Positions 6,339 through 14,625 of a stretch of 29,499 bases of DNA are shown here, piece by piece. This DNA comes from Clostridia bacterium (GTDB lineage Bacteria; Bacillota; Clostridia; Oscillospirales; CAG-272), in the NCBI GenBank assembly GCA_017452335.1, contig JAFTMP010000261.1, positions 1-29,499 on the forward strand, in the 5' to 3' direction. Position 1 is the first letter of the stretch. Each line of letters starts with the position of its first letter. The notes under the pieces are model-generated. The model was given only the letters and a program-made list of their open reading frames with translations, was not told where the DNA came from and ran no database searches. The position numbers and the translations under genes are program-made.

Positions 6339-8246
6339 TCAGTTTGCTGTTTTTTCCGTTAGCTCCTCAATTTCCTCGTAGAGAAGCATCAACTTTTCCT
6401 CTAACTCCTCCCGCTCTTTACAAAGCGTTGAAAGAAGCTGATAGTCTGCCGCATTGATGCTCTCGAGCTCACTGATCTCTTCAAGGCGCTGTTCGATTTC
6501 CTCGCTTTCTTTTCTTGCCTTCTCCAGGCGGTTTTTCATTTTTCGAAGCTCCGCTTGATTCTTTTTGTTTTCAAGATACTGCTCCTTGGATTTGGAGATC
6601 TTTTCAATAGGCTTTGCGGTTTCAAGGGTGGGCGCATCCTTTTTCAGCGCTCTGTAGTGCTTGTATTCGGCATAGCTTCCTTTGAAGAAAAAGGGCTTAC
6701 CCTCTTCCCCGTCAAAATCCAAAATGCAGGTTGCCAGCTTGTCGATCAGATAACGGTCATGGGAAACGGTGATGAGCGTTCCTTCATAATCGGTCAGTGC
6801 TTCTTCCAGCACCTCCTTGGTGGCAATATCCAAATGGTTGGTGGGCTCGTCAAGCAGCAAGAGGTTGTTTTCCTTTAACACTAGCTTTGAAAAGGTTAGT
6901 CTTGCCCGCTCGCCGCCCGAAAGCACTGCCACACGCTTGCATACCTCATCCTGGGTGAAATTGAAGAGCGCCAGTGCCGAATGTACGGTGGTGTTGTTCA
7001 TGGAAGGGTCAGTATCCCACAGCTCGTCCAGCACCGTCTTGTTTTCCGACAAGTTTTGGTTCTCTTGATCGTAGTACCCGATGGTTAAATTATAACCATA
7101 ATCCACAGCACCCTCATCGGGATACATCCTCTGCATGAGGATCTTCATAAGAGTGGATTTTCCGCAACCGTTATGACCGATGATGAAGAGCCGATCGCCC
7201 TTTTGCACGGAAAAACTGAGGTCTTTAAACAAGTTGTTTGTTCCAAAGGATTTGGCAAGGGAACGCACCTTCATTACATCCTCCCCGCTCTCAAAGCCTG
7301 CCTTAAAAGAAAGACGGATAGCGTCGGGACCGTCCTTGGGCCGCTCCAGTTTTTCCATACGGTCAAGTGCCTTTTGACGGCTCTCTGCGGCGATAATATT
7401 CCGCTCTCTGTTCCAGCGGCGCTGTTGCTCGATATAGGCTTCAATGCGGGCAATTTCCCGTTGCTGGTTTTTATAGTGACGCTCGGCAATTTCACGGTCT
7501 TTTTTCTTTTTTTCCACAAAAGCGGAGTAGTTGCCGTTATAAATCCGCCCCTTGCCATGCTCAATATCTAAGATTTTGTTGCATACGCGGTCAAGAAAAT
7601 AACGGTCATGGCTGACTAAGATCACTGTTTTTTTGTAGTTGCGCAGGAAATCCTCCAGCCACACCAGTGTTGAAGCGTCCAAGTGGTTGGTCGGCTCGTC
7701 CAGCACCAAGATATCGGGGGATAAAAAGAGGATCTTGGCAAGAGCAAGCCTGGTTTTTTGACCGCCGCTGAATTTGCCCACGTCCTGTACGGTATATTCC
7801 TCTTTAAAACCAAGGGATTTTAAAATACCGGCGCACCGTCCGCGAAACTCATATCCGCCCCTTTCAAGAAAACGGTCGTGAGCAGAATGGTATTGCTTTT
7901 CAGCTTGCTCATCGCCCGCTTCCATGCGTGCTGACAGCTCTTCCAAGCGCTTTTCCTCGGCAAGCAGATCTTCACAGCAGGAAAGCAGTTCTTCATAAGG
8001 AGTCCTGCCACCCGTAACCGCATCGTTCTGTGCCAGCATTTCAATGCGGCTTTCTTTTTTTAAGAAAACTGACCCCGACGTGGGGGCAAGCCTTCCGCAG
8101 AGCATCTTTAAAAGGGTGGACTTCCCTGCACCGTTTACGCCAACGATGCCAAGGCACTCTCCTTCGTTGAGGGCAAAGGTCACCCCCGAGAGAATGTCTC
8201 TCTCGCCCACTGAAAATCCCAAATTGTCACAACTGATCGCTATCAT
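6339..8246 (-). CDS. ABC-F family ATPase (YdiF/Uup-like)
   Basis: A 635-residue soluble protein with two ATP-binding cassettes and no membrane segments, so it belongs to the ABC-F group that acts on ribosomes rather than in transport. Cassette 1 has Walker A GVNGAGKST (36-44), signature FSGGQ and Walker B ILVLDEPTNHLD. The basic inter-domain linker with REIARIEAYIEQQRRW follows. Cassette 2 has GHNGCGKST, LSGGERARLTF and LLLLDEPTNHLD. The last 100 residues form a charged coiled coil, as in Uup/YdiF. Whether it is a housekeeping translation factor or an antibiotic-protection protein cannot be told from sequence alone. ATG 8246 has GAGGAA about 13 bases upstream, which is long. The gene is monocistronic. 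Confidence 0.93.
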   Translation of the reverse strand: MIAISCDNLGFSVGERDILSGVTFALNEGECLGIVGVNGAGKSTLLKMLCGRLAPTSGSVFLKKESRIEMLAQNDAVTGGRTPYEELLSCCEDLLAEEKRLEELSARMEAGDEQAEKQYHSAHDRFLERGGYEFRGRCAGILKSLGFKEEYTVQDVGKFSGGQKTRLALAKILFLSPDILVLDEPTNHLDASTLVWLEDFLRNYKKTVILVSHDRYFLDRVCNKILDIEHGKGRIYNGNYSAFVEKKKKDREIAERHYKNQQREIARIEAYIEQQRRWNRERNIIAAESRQKALDRMEKLERPKDGPDAIRLSFKAGFESGEDVMKVRSLAKSFGTNNLFKDLSFSVQKGDRLFIIGHNGCGKSTLMKILMQRMYPDEGAVDYGYNLTIGYYDQENQNLSENKTVLDELWDTDPSMNNTTVHSALALFNFTQDEVCKRVAVLSGGERARLTFSKLVLKENNLLLLDEPTNHLDIATKEVLEEALTDYEGTLITVSHDRYLIDKLATCILDFDGEEGKPFFFKGSYAEYKHYRALKKDAPTLETAKPIEKISKSKEQYLENKKNQAELRKMKNRLEKARKESEEIEQRLEEISELESINAADYQLLSTLCKEREELEEKLMLLYEEIEELTEKTAN

Positions 8247-8277
8247 TTGCTTTTACCGTTTCCTCGTAGTATCTCTA

Positions 8278-8325
8278 TGATGGTATTATAGAATTGATGG
8301 TATCATAGAACCGGATTTTTGTCAA
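8278..8325 (-). promoter_or_regulatory. ABC-F promoter region with tandem 17-bp repeats
   Basis: Two adjacent 17-base units (8278-8294 and 8295-8311) match TGATGGTATYATAGAAY, and the pair is also framed by CTATGAT/ATCATAG. On the minus strand TTGACA (8320-8325) faces this region. A TATAAT lies at 8285-8290, too far from TTGACA for a standard spacer, while TACCAT (8297-8302) is at 17. The repeats would lie in the core promoter, where a repressor could bind. The -10 assignment is uncertain. Confidence 0.5.
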
Positions 8326-8356
8326 GCGGAAATATGATTTAAACACTTGAGATTAT

Positions 8357-8385
8357 TTGCGTTAGGATTTGATATATGCTATAAT
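8357..8385 (+). promoter_or_regulatory. Promoter of the first XRE regulator
   Basis: TTGCGT (8357-8362), 17 bases, TATAAT (8380-8385), giving a leader of about 120 bases. A second TATAAT at 8460-8465 has no good -35. GGAGGA lies just before ATG 8511. Confidence 0.6.
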
Positions 8386-8510
8386 AACACTAAGAAAAGA
8401 TTAGCAATGCTTATGTTGAAATGTTAAAACGCTATATGGAAAACAGTGAATCAAGATAGTATAATGAACGTACAAAAGCGCTTTTAAATATTGTTTTATG
8501 GAGGAATACT

Positions 8511-9578
8511 ATGTCGATCGGAACAACAATAAAAAAACTGCGCCGCGAGCGAAACATCACACAGGAACAGCTTGCTGAAATGCTGGGCGTCACTGCTTGT
8601 GCAATTTCTCAATGGGAAACAGACCGTACCGCACCCGACATTTCTCAGCTCCCTGTTCTTGCAAATATTTTCGAAGTCAGCGCGGATATACTGCTTGAAA
8701 TTGACATTGTAAAAAGCAAGCGTGCCAAAGAACTCTCTTGCTTTGAGGCGCAGTGCGCTATACTGCACCACCAAGGTAAAAATGAGGATCGTTTATCACT
8801 TTGCAGAGAGATGATCAAAAAATATCCTAATGACGAAACGGTTCTATTTCAGTTGATGAAAGCGTTAAAAGCCTCCCGAGAAAAGGAGTGTTATACTGAA
8901 ATCGTTGATCTCGGGGAGCGTTTGCTATTAAGCAACGATTTTGAAAAAAGGCGCATCGCAATTCGCTGCTTATGCTTTACACACGAAGTAAACGGCAACC
9001 ATGAGGAAGCGCTCAAATACGCTGAAATGATTCCGGTAAATGAAGATCTGTTTATTCATATATTGAAAGGTCAAGACCTGTTGGAGCATTGCCAACAATA
9101 CTTTGCCAATATCTGTAATCAGATGTTTATGTATGTCAATAGTATTGCATATCTTGATTTGCCCCACTATTCCCGTGAAGAACGTCACTGCATTTGTCAA
9201 AAGCTGTACGACATCTACCACATCATATACGAAAAATCAGATTTCAGTTATATGAATGAAGACCGTCTTGGCAGACTATGTTTTCGCATGGCACAAGATA
9301 GCGCGGTGGTCGGAAATACAGAACAAGCTCTTGAAGAGCTTGAGGAAATGGTGGATCATTTTGACAAAATGACAAAGTTTAAACACATTGAGCATACATC
9401 GCTTCTGCTCAATACCCTCTCTTTTAACAAAACCGAGGTGCGAAAAAAAGACGAAGAAAATATTTATGCCACATTCTTACACTATCTGAATAAGCATATC
9501 GGTGATTTTGAAAGTATCAAAGATACGCCACAATTTATTGCATTGAAAGAGTTACTGGTTAAAAAAGCACAGGTTTAG
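8511..9578 (+). CDS. XRE-family regulator with TPR-like C-terminal domain
   Basis: A 355-residue cytoplasmic protein. Residues 6-62 are a canonical Cro/CI helix-turn-helix (IKKLRRERNITQEQLAEMLG, then CAISQWETDRTAPDISQLP). From about residue 75 to the end the protein is entirely helical with TPR-like pairs (LSLCREMIKKYPNDETVLFQLMKAL). This two-part design resembles regulators whose helical C-terminus senses a peptide or protein, but no ligand is evident. The gene has its own promoter and terminator. It is paralogous to the regulator at 27830-28885, with the same domain order, almost the same length, and an alignable first TPR-like unit. GGAGGA precedes ATG 8511. Its target is unknown; the nearby ABC-F gene is the nearest candidate. 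Confidence 0.87.
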   Translation: MSIGTTIKKLRRERNITQEQLAEMLGVTACAISQWETDRTAPDISQLPVLANIFEVSADILLEIDIVKSKRAKELSCFEAQCAILHHQGKNEDRLSLCREMIKKYPNDETVLFQLMKALKASREKECYTEIVDLGERLLLSNDFEKRRIAIRCLCFTHEVNGNHEEALKYAEMIPVNEDLFIHILKGQDLLEHCQQYFANICNQMFMYVNSIAYLDLPHYSREERHCICQKLYDIYHIIYEKSDFSYMNEDRLGRLCFRMAQDSAVVGNTEQALEELEEMVDHFDKMTKFKHIEHTSLLLNTLSFNKTEVRKKDEENIYATFLHYLNKHIGDFESIKDTPQFIALKELLVKKAQV

Positions 9579-9614
9579 TTTTACAGACGATTTCTTCTAT
9601 CACGGAGAATTAAC

Positions 9615-9648
9615 AAAAATCAAGGGTTCTCATACACCTTGATTTTTT
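9615..9648 (+). terminator. Terminator of the first XRE regulator
   Basis: AAAAATCAAGG (9615-9625) pairs with CCTTGATTTTT (9637-9647) around an 11-base loop, followed by T residues. Confidence 0.85.
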
Positions 9649-9761
9649 GTTATGACTGTGCACAAATTTCAAGAGTTGTTTGTCTGCATTTTGGCAATCA
9701 TTAAAACCACTTTAGAGTGTTTTGTACTTTCAAACAGAAGCATAAACTCTTCATTTTCAAA

Positions 9762-9798
9762 ATACCCGGCTTGAAAGCAAGTCTCTCAAGCCGGGTAT
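9762..9798. repeat. Isolated 13-bp perfect inverted repeat
   Basis: The 373-base gap between the XRE gene and the SIS gene holds a terminator, this inverted repeat and two promoters. ATACCCGGCTTGA (9762-9774) and its complement (9786-9798) form a 13-bp stem with an 11-base loop. On the minus strand it is followed by TTTT, so it could stop minus-strand transcription, but no minus-strand gene leads into it. It could also insulate the sugar operon from upstream read-through. Confidence 0.7.
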
Positions 9799-9835
9799 TG
9801 AGCTTATTCGGAAATGAAGGAAACATTTTTTGTAT

Positions 9836-9901
9836 TTGACAACATCGGTTAAATTGTGGATAATTTTTGTTCTTGATAAGATTTGTCTTAGTATGTATAA
9901 T
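9836..9901 (+). promoter_or_regulatory. Two tandem promoters of the SIS isomerase-kinase operon
   Basis: P1 is TTGACA (9836-9841), 17 bases, GATAAT (9859-9864). P2 is TTGATA (9873-9878), 17 bases, TATAAT (9896-9901). Both fit SigA spacing exactly and point to ATG 9952. Two start points could respond to different signals. Confidence 0.75.
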
Positions 9902-9951
9902 AAAATCAAAGGTTTACTTGGAAATGAAAATGCAAATAGGAGAGGGTGAAT

Positions 9952-10533
9952 ATGCTCAAGAATGTAATGAAGACCGAATGTGATGCCATCATGAAAATGA
10001 TTGAGGAAACAGATGGTCAATACGATGAAATATTGAACTTACTGCATGCATGCCAAGGTAGGATCGTCTTTATGGGCGTTGGAAAAAGTGGACATATCGG
10101 TGAAAAGCTGGCAGCGACCTTTGCTTCATTAGGTATTCCATCTTTTTACGTACATAGCACCGAAGCAATGCACGGCGATCTCGGTATGATTGCTATACAA
10201 GATATTGCGATACTGATCTCAAACAGCGGCAACACGCAGGAAGTGGTACAGAATGTTGCGCCGCTAAAAAGAAACGGTGTGGTGACGGTGGCATTTACAT
10301 CGGGAAAGGAAAGCAAGCTCGCTAAAGAGTGCGACTATCAAATATTTTATCCAAAGCTCGAAGAAGCCGATGCGCTTCGGCTCGCCCCCACAGTATCAAG
10401 CACATTAACCTTGGTGCTGGGCGATGCGATCGCCTGTGAATTGTCGGAAAGGAAAAAATTCACGAGACATGATTTTTATTGCTTCCATCCCAACGGTGCG
10501 TTGGGAGAAATGCTGAAAACAGAGGAAAAATGA
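9952..10533 (+). CDS. SIS-domain sugar-phosphate isomerase, KdsD/GutQ-like without CBS domains
   Basis: A 193-residue cytosolic protein similar to the N-terminal half of D-arabinose-5-phosphate isomerases (KdsD, GutQ, KpsF), which interconvert D-ribulose 5-phosphate and D-arabinose 5-phosphate. Matching motifs, numbered from ATG 9952, are GVGKSGH (K45, H48), STEAMHGDLGM (H74), ISNSGNTQE (E97), RLAPTVSSTLTL and the family-specific FHPNGALG (H179). The two CBS domains of KdsD are absent, and the protein stops just after the SIS domain. A GTG at 9946 could extend it by two residues, but it overlaps the AGGAGAGG ribosome binding site, so ATG 9952 is preferred. The ribokinase gene follows one base after its stop. 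Gram-positives do not make LPS KDO, so a catabolic role is more likely. Confidence 0.88.
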   Translation: MLKNVMKTECDAIMKMIEETDGQYDEILNLLHACQGRIVFMGVGKSGHIGEKLAATFASLGIPSFYVHSTEAMHGDLGMIAIQDIAILISNSGNTQEVVQNVAPLKRNGVVTVAFTSGKESKLAKECDYQIFYPKLEEADALRLAPTVSSTLTLVLGDAIACELSERKKFTRHDFYCFHPNGALGEMLKTEEK

Positions 10534-10534
10534 T

Positions 10535-11452
10535 ATGGCAAAAATTACGGTCATAGGTTCGTTCGTTGTGGATAACGTAGCAAAAATGGATAAATTTCCG
10601 CAGACAGGTGAAACGGTTTTGGGAACATCATTAGAAATTTTTCTCGGCGGCAAGGGCGCTAATCAATGCATTTCTGTATCGCGGCTTGGGGGAGATGTGG
10701 AAATGATCGGAATGCTTGGCAACGATGAAAATGGAAGGATATTTCGCAAACTGCTTGCTGACGAAGGGATTGCTGCAACTCATGTCTTTTCCTGTAATAG
10801 GCCTACCGCTGTGGCGCATGTTCAAATCAACGCCGAAGGACAAAATCGTATTTGTGTGATTGCATCGGCAAATCATGAATTTGGTTTTGAAGAATTGGAT
10901 CAGATAGATGGAATAATCAAGGCGACGGAACTGGTCATTCTGCAACTTGAAATGCGATTAGACGTGACGAAAGAGATTATTCGCCGTGCGCATGAATACG
11001 GCGTTAAGATTCTGCTTAATCCGGCACCTGCGGTCAAACTCGAAAATGAAATTTTGAGTCTGGTCGATTATATTACCCCCAATGAGTCAGAGCTGGCATT
11101 GTTGACCGGATTGCCTACAGAAACCGATGAGCAAGTCATTATTGCGGCAAATAAACTACTGACCTGCGGAACGAAAACAGTAGTTGTCACCCTTGGAGGA
11201 CGTGGCGCGCTGGTCGCTGCGCGGGAGGGGATTACGTTTATCCCGGGATATCGGGTGAGCGTTGTTGACACTGTTGCGGCAGGTGATAGTTTTAACGGAG
11301 CGCTGGCAGTCGCGCTGATGGAGGGCAAGGAACTTTGTGAGGCGGTACGCTTTGCCAACGCTATGGGCGCTCTAACCGTCCAAAAGTCAGGTGCAATCCC
11401 ATCTTTGCATACAAGAGTACAGGTAGATAGCTTTATGCAGAACAATGGGTAA
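10535..11452 (+). CDS. rbsK: Ribokinase-family (PfkB) sugar kinase
   Basis: A 305-residue kinase that transfers phosphate from ATP to a sugar hydroxyl, most likely O5 of a pentose. It has the PfkB signature GGKGANQ near residue 40, LNPAPA, the ITPNESE motif, and the C-terminal signature with catalytic base DTVAAGDSFNGAL. These closely match RbsK. Against E. coli RbsK as I recall it, the pocket Asp (D13, E. coli D16) and the QLE Glu are kept, but the position of E. coli N14 is V11 (GSFVVD instead of GSINAD). That suggests a substrate other than plain ribose. The start is one base after the isomerase stop, so the two are one operon. Family certain; substrate open. Confidence 0.9.
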   Translation: MAKITVIGSFVVDNVAKMDKFPQTGETVLGTSLEIFLGGKGANQCISVSRLGGDVEMIGMLGNDENGRIFRKLLADEGIAATHVFSCNRPTAVAHVQINAEGQNRICVIASANHEFGFEELDQIDGIIKATELVILQLEMRLDVTKEIIRRAHEYGVKILLNPAPAVKLENEILSLVDYITPNESELALLTGLPTETDEQVIIAANKLLTCGTKTVVVTLGGRGALVAAREGITFIPGYRVSVVDTVAAGDSFNGALAVALMEGKELCEAVRFANAMGALTVQKSGAIPSLHTRVQVDSFMQNNG

Positions 11453-11526
11453 AAACAAGCATTCGGATAGCGATGTGTTAGTTGGTTCGGTTCTTGTTTT
11501 CTTGATTTATGACACCGATCGTTCTT

Positions 11527-11591
11527 TTGACAACAACAAGAAATGTTAAAATGTGTGCAATGTTGGATATTGAAAAATACTGTGTTATAAA
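11527..11591 (+). promoter_or_regulatory. Candidate promoters of the GH172 lipoprotein gene
   Basis: In the 272-base gap before ATG 11725, TTGGAT (11563-11568), 17 bases and TATAAA (11586-11591) form a plausible SigA promoter. TTGACA (11527-11532) with an extended TGtTAAAAT (11544-11552) has only a 14-base spacer. No terminator was found between the kinase and this region, so read-through from the kinase operon is also possible. Confidence 0.4.
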
Positions 11592-11724
11592 GTATTCTAA
11601 ATATGGAGAAGGTGGTGTTATTGGTGTCAAGGTGAACGATCGGTCATGTAAACGCGTCTTAAGTTTTTTAAGAAGTCGAAATCGCCGCAAAATATGATAA
11701 ATATGATGTAACGGAGGGTAAATT

Positions 11725-14472
11725 ATGAAAATCAAGATACGCAGTGTTGCAAGACTTTTTTCGCTTATACTTTCGTTTGTTTTGCTGAGTTCGTGTGCAA
11801 ACGTAACGAAAACTAATCAAACATCTGACGATATGACGAATTCCGGCGATGGAAGTGTACAGGACTCTCGAGAAGAAAACGTACAGGTTTCTGAAGATAA
11901 AAGTGTACATAACTCGGAAGAAGAAAGCGCATCTGACTCGGGGAACGAAAGTGATATGACGATTATAGAAAAAAACAATTATACGTATACGGATATCATT
12001 TACAGAATGCTTGACACGCGTTATTTGTCGTATGCCGGTTCCGATGAACGCTCCTATGAATTCACTTCCTATGACAGATCTTCCAAACTTTCCGGCGGTC
12101 AATATCGTTCCTGGAATGCCAATGATGACGGAAGCGGATACATCGAAAAGACCGACGACGGCGGCTATTTGATTGCAGAAATGGATGGTCCGGGATATAT
12201 ATCAAGGATCTGGTCAGCCACCGCTTCTTCGGGTAAAGTGAAAATATATATTGACGGTGAAGAAACGCCGAGAATAGATCTTTCTTTTGCCGATTATTTC
12301 AACTGCGCAAAATCACCCTTTATATATAAGGGCTTATGCTACGAGGACACAGCAAGAGGAAAGAATTCCTATCTTCCGATCACTTACAATAAATCCTGCC
12401 GTGTTGTGGCGTATGGAGATTGGGGAAAATACTATCATATAAATTATACCACGCTTCCCAAAGGCAAAAGCGTGGAAAGTATGCCCACAGAATTCTCTGA
12501 TGAGCAAAAGGCAGCCCTTATGCAGGTGAATGAATTTTACCTGTCAGAAATGGGAACAAATCCAAGCGGAACAAAAGATACTGCTTTTGAGAAGTATACC
12601 ATCTCAAAAGATAAGTCAGCACAAAAGGTTCTCACAGGTAAGGGAGCGATCAACGGTATTCTGATTCGTCTGGATCTTCCGGATGAAAAATATGCATTGG
12701 ATACTGTAAATCTTTTAAAAAGCATTAACCTGAAAATATACTGGGATGGGATGTCCTATGCATCGGTCAATGTACCGTTGGGAGATTTCTTCGGTTCAGC
12801 GTACGGCATGACAGAAGTAAAAACCGCCTTGCTGGGAGTAAGAGATGACGGGACATTTTATAACTACTTTTACATGCCTTATCTTGAAGAAGCCAAGATA
12901 GAGCTTAACTATTCCGGTGAAGGCTCGGTAGATGTTATGATGGCACTCTCGACTGCAAAAGCGGATCACACCCAAGACAATATTTCATATTTCTGTGCAA
13001 ATTTTACAAACGGAAGTTACAATGAAAATAGGAAGCCCGACCACAATTTCTTGACGGTACAGGGTGAAGGACGGCTCGTAGGACTTACGCTTCACGTAAG
13101 TAAATCTACAGATGAAGTGGATCCAAATGCAGGTCCCGGAAGCCATTGGTGGGGCGAAGGCGATGAGAAATTCTTTATTGACGGAGAAGCGTTTCCGTCG
13201 TGGTTCGGTACGGGCACGGAGGACTTTTTTGGATATGCCAGGTGTGATTCGGGTCTTTTTAACCGCGCGTTTCACTCGCAATCCTACTGTTTCGGAGGTG
13301 CATATTATAAAGGCAACCGTTCTTTGACAAGACTGCTCGTAACAGACAGTATTCCGTTTTACGAAAGCTTTGACGGGTATTTTGAAAAATACTACTCTGA
13401 TGAACACGTAACGTACGGATACACCGCGTATTATTACCTTACTCCAGGTTCCGTAGTAAAAGGAAATGAGGTAGAGACGGAAAAACTACTGTCGTATTTC
13501 ACGCCCGACCCCGGAGCACTGATCACAAACTTCACTGAGGGAGAATATCTTAGGTATGTTGGATCAAACTCCCCGGACATCTCGCAGGCTCCGCAGTCTC
13601 TTCTCAATTTCCACGGTGAGTGGAGTGAAGATAAGCATCTGTTTATAAAGGGATTGAGTGTCGGAAAGTATGCGGAATATGTCCTGCCTGCAATGACTGA
13701 CGGTAAATATATGCTGATTGCTTCCTTTACCACTGCCCCCGACTACGCCAAGATAAAGGTATCGGTAAACGGGAAGGAACTTGGAAATGAGATTGACTGC
13801 TATACAGGCGCAGTTCTTGCGGATTATCTTTATCCGATCGGAGAGGCAGAACTCACTGCAGGACTTTCTAATACGGTCAGATTTACCGTTACCGGAAAGA
13901 ACACATTATCAAGCGGCTACTACTTTGGAGTTGACTTCTTATTGTTGATACCTGCAAGCGAATATAGCGGCACTGAAAATATAGATCTTTCCGAATACTG
14001 CAAAGTAAGCAGGTTAAATGCAAAAAAGGACGAAAGAATCGAGTATCGGTATGAAGGCGAAAGTCTGATCACAGGAAGTGCCGTATCAGGCGGATACACG
14101 TCTGTGCAGGAAATGTCGGGAATTGGTTCTAAATGGAGCAGATCGCAGCAGTTATGGTGGAGAGGCGGGAATAAATCCTCGACACTTACTCTTAAAATAC
14201 TCGTAAGCGAAGCGGGAGATTACGACATAACGGGTGCCTTCACTCAGGCAATCGACTATGGAATAGTGGACATATATGTGAACGGACAAAAGATAGCTTC
14301 CGATTTGGATTTTTGCCACAACGGTGTGATCCATTGCACGGAGGATCTGGGTGTTGTCTCTCTGAAGTCCGGGTATAATGAGTTAAAAATCGTAATCACC
14401 GGTAAAAACCAGGCAGCTACCGATTATATGGTGGGAATAGACTATTTTTCCATCAAAAAAGCAAAATCATGA
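11725..14472 (+). CDS. GH172 (DUF2961) glycoside hydrolase, surface lipoprotein
   Basis: A 915-residue lipoprotein. Residues 1-23 are a signal peptide and LSSC places the lipidated Cys at C24. Residues 25-80 are an acidic Ser-rich linker with four 8-residue repeats. The DUF2961/GH172 catalytic region runs from about 85 to 590, with FTSYDRSSKL, GPGYISRIW, HWWGEGDEKFFIDGE and GTGTEDFFG. E478 and E499, 21 residues apart, correspond to the catalytic glutamates of the family. Two beta-sandwich modules follow (about 600-755 and 772-913), related to each other and probably sugar binding. Known GH172 enzymes are alpha-D-fructofuranosidases/difructose dianhydride I synthases and exo-alpha-D-arabinofuranosidases. 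GGAGGG precedes ATG. With the upstream kinase and isomerase, a D-arabinofuranoside substrate is favoured, by inference. Confidence 0.92.
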   Translation: MKIKIRSVARLFSLILSFVLLSSCANVTKTNQTSDDMTNSGDGSVQDSREENVQVSEDKSVHNSEEESASDSGNESDMTIIEKNNYTYTDIIYRMLDTRYLSYAGSDERSYEFTSYDRSSKLSGGQYRSWNANDDGSGYIEKTDDGGYLIAEMDGPGYISRIWSATASSGKVKIYIDGEETPRIDLSFADYFNCAKSPFIYKGLCYEDTARGKNSYLPITYNKSCRVVAYGDWGKYYHINYTTLPKGKSVESMPTEFSDEQKAALMQVNEFYLSEMGTNPSGTKDTAFEKYTISKDKSAQKVLTGKGAINGILIRLDLPDEKYALDTVNLLKSINLKIYWDGMSYASVNVPLGDFFGSAYGMTEVKTALLGVRDDGTFYNYFYMPYLEEAKIELNYSGEGSVDVMMALSTAKADHTQDNISYFCANFTNGSYNENRKPDHNFLTVQGEGRLVGLTLHVSKSTDEVDPNAGPGSHWWGEGDEKFFIDGEAFPSWFGTGTEDFFGYARCDSGLFNRAFHSQSYCFGGAYYKGNRSLTRLLVTDSIPFYESFDGYFEKYYSDEHVTYGYTAYYYLTPGSVVKGNEVETEKLLSYFTPDPGALITNFTEGEYLRYVGSNSPDISQAPQSLLNFHGEWSEDKHLFIKGLSVGKYAEYVLPAMTDGKYMLIASFTTAPDYAKIKVSVNGKELGNEIDCYTGAVLADYLYPIGEAELTAGLSNTVRFTVTGKNTLSSGYYFGVDFLLLIPASEYSGTENIDLSEYCKVSRLNAKKDERIEYRYEGESLITGSAVSGGYTSVQEMSGIGSKWSRSQQLWWRGGNKSSTLTLKILVSEAGDYDITGAFTQAIDYGIVDIYVNGQKIASDLDFCHNGVIHCTEDLGVVSLKSGYNELKIVITGKNQAATDYMVGIDYFSIKKAKS
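11854..11949 (+). repeat. Four degenerate 24-bp tandem repeats in the GH172 linker
   Basis: Codons 44-75 form four in-frame 8-codon units (S-VQDSREE, N-VQVSEDK, S-VHNSEEE, S-ASDSGNE). The third position of the codons differs between units, so the repeats are old. They lengthen an acidic spacer between the lipid anchor and the enzyme. Confidence 0.7.
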
Positions 14473-14560
14473 TTGATTCGTCCAAAGATCATTTCGGTGC
14501 GTCTTTTGGGGTTAGTGGATATCGCGAAGCCACTACATCACTTTAAAAAACGATATAGGT

Positions 14561-14592
14561 TTACATTTTAAAAATGTAATATTCTATATAAA
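14561..14592 (+). promoter_or_regulatory. 19-bp palindrome at the promoter of the discoidin-like gene
   Basis: TTACATTTTAAAAATGTAA (14561-14579) is a perfect palindrome around one central base. It overlaps a TTTACA -35 candidate (14560-14565) and precedes TATATAAA (14585-14592). The string TTTACATTTTA also occurs at the GH172/AraC divergent promoter on the minus strand, so a common regulator is possible. Confidence 0.5.
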
Positions 14593-14625
14593 TTTTTGTA
14601 TATTTTTAGAAAGGAGAGATCTTTT

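Noticed and set aside
9946..9951. GTG 9946 as the start of the SIS isomerase
   Set aside because: The GTG directly abuts the AGGAGAGG ribosome binding site; ATG 9952 has normal spacing.
10535..11452. Fructokinase assignment for the PfkB kinase
   Set aside because: The GGKGANQ, LNPAPA, ITPNESE and C-terminal motifs follow ribokinase rather than fructokinase patterns. Fructose remains possible only because GH172 includes fructofuranosidases.
11509..11697. A 62-codon plus-strand frame before the GH172 lipoprotein gene
   Set aside because: No ribosome binding site, no recognisable protein, and it overlaps the candidate promoters of the next gene.
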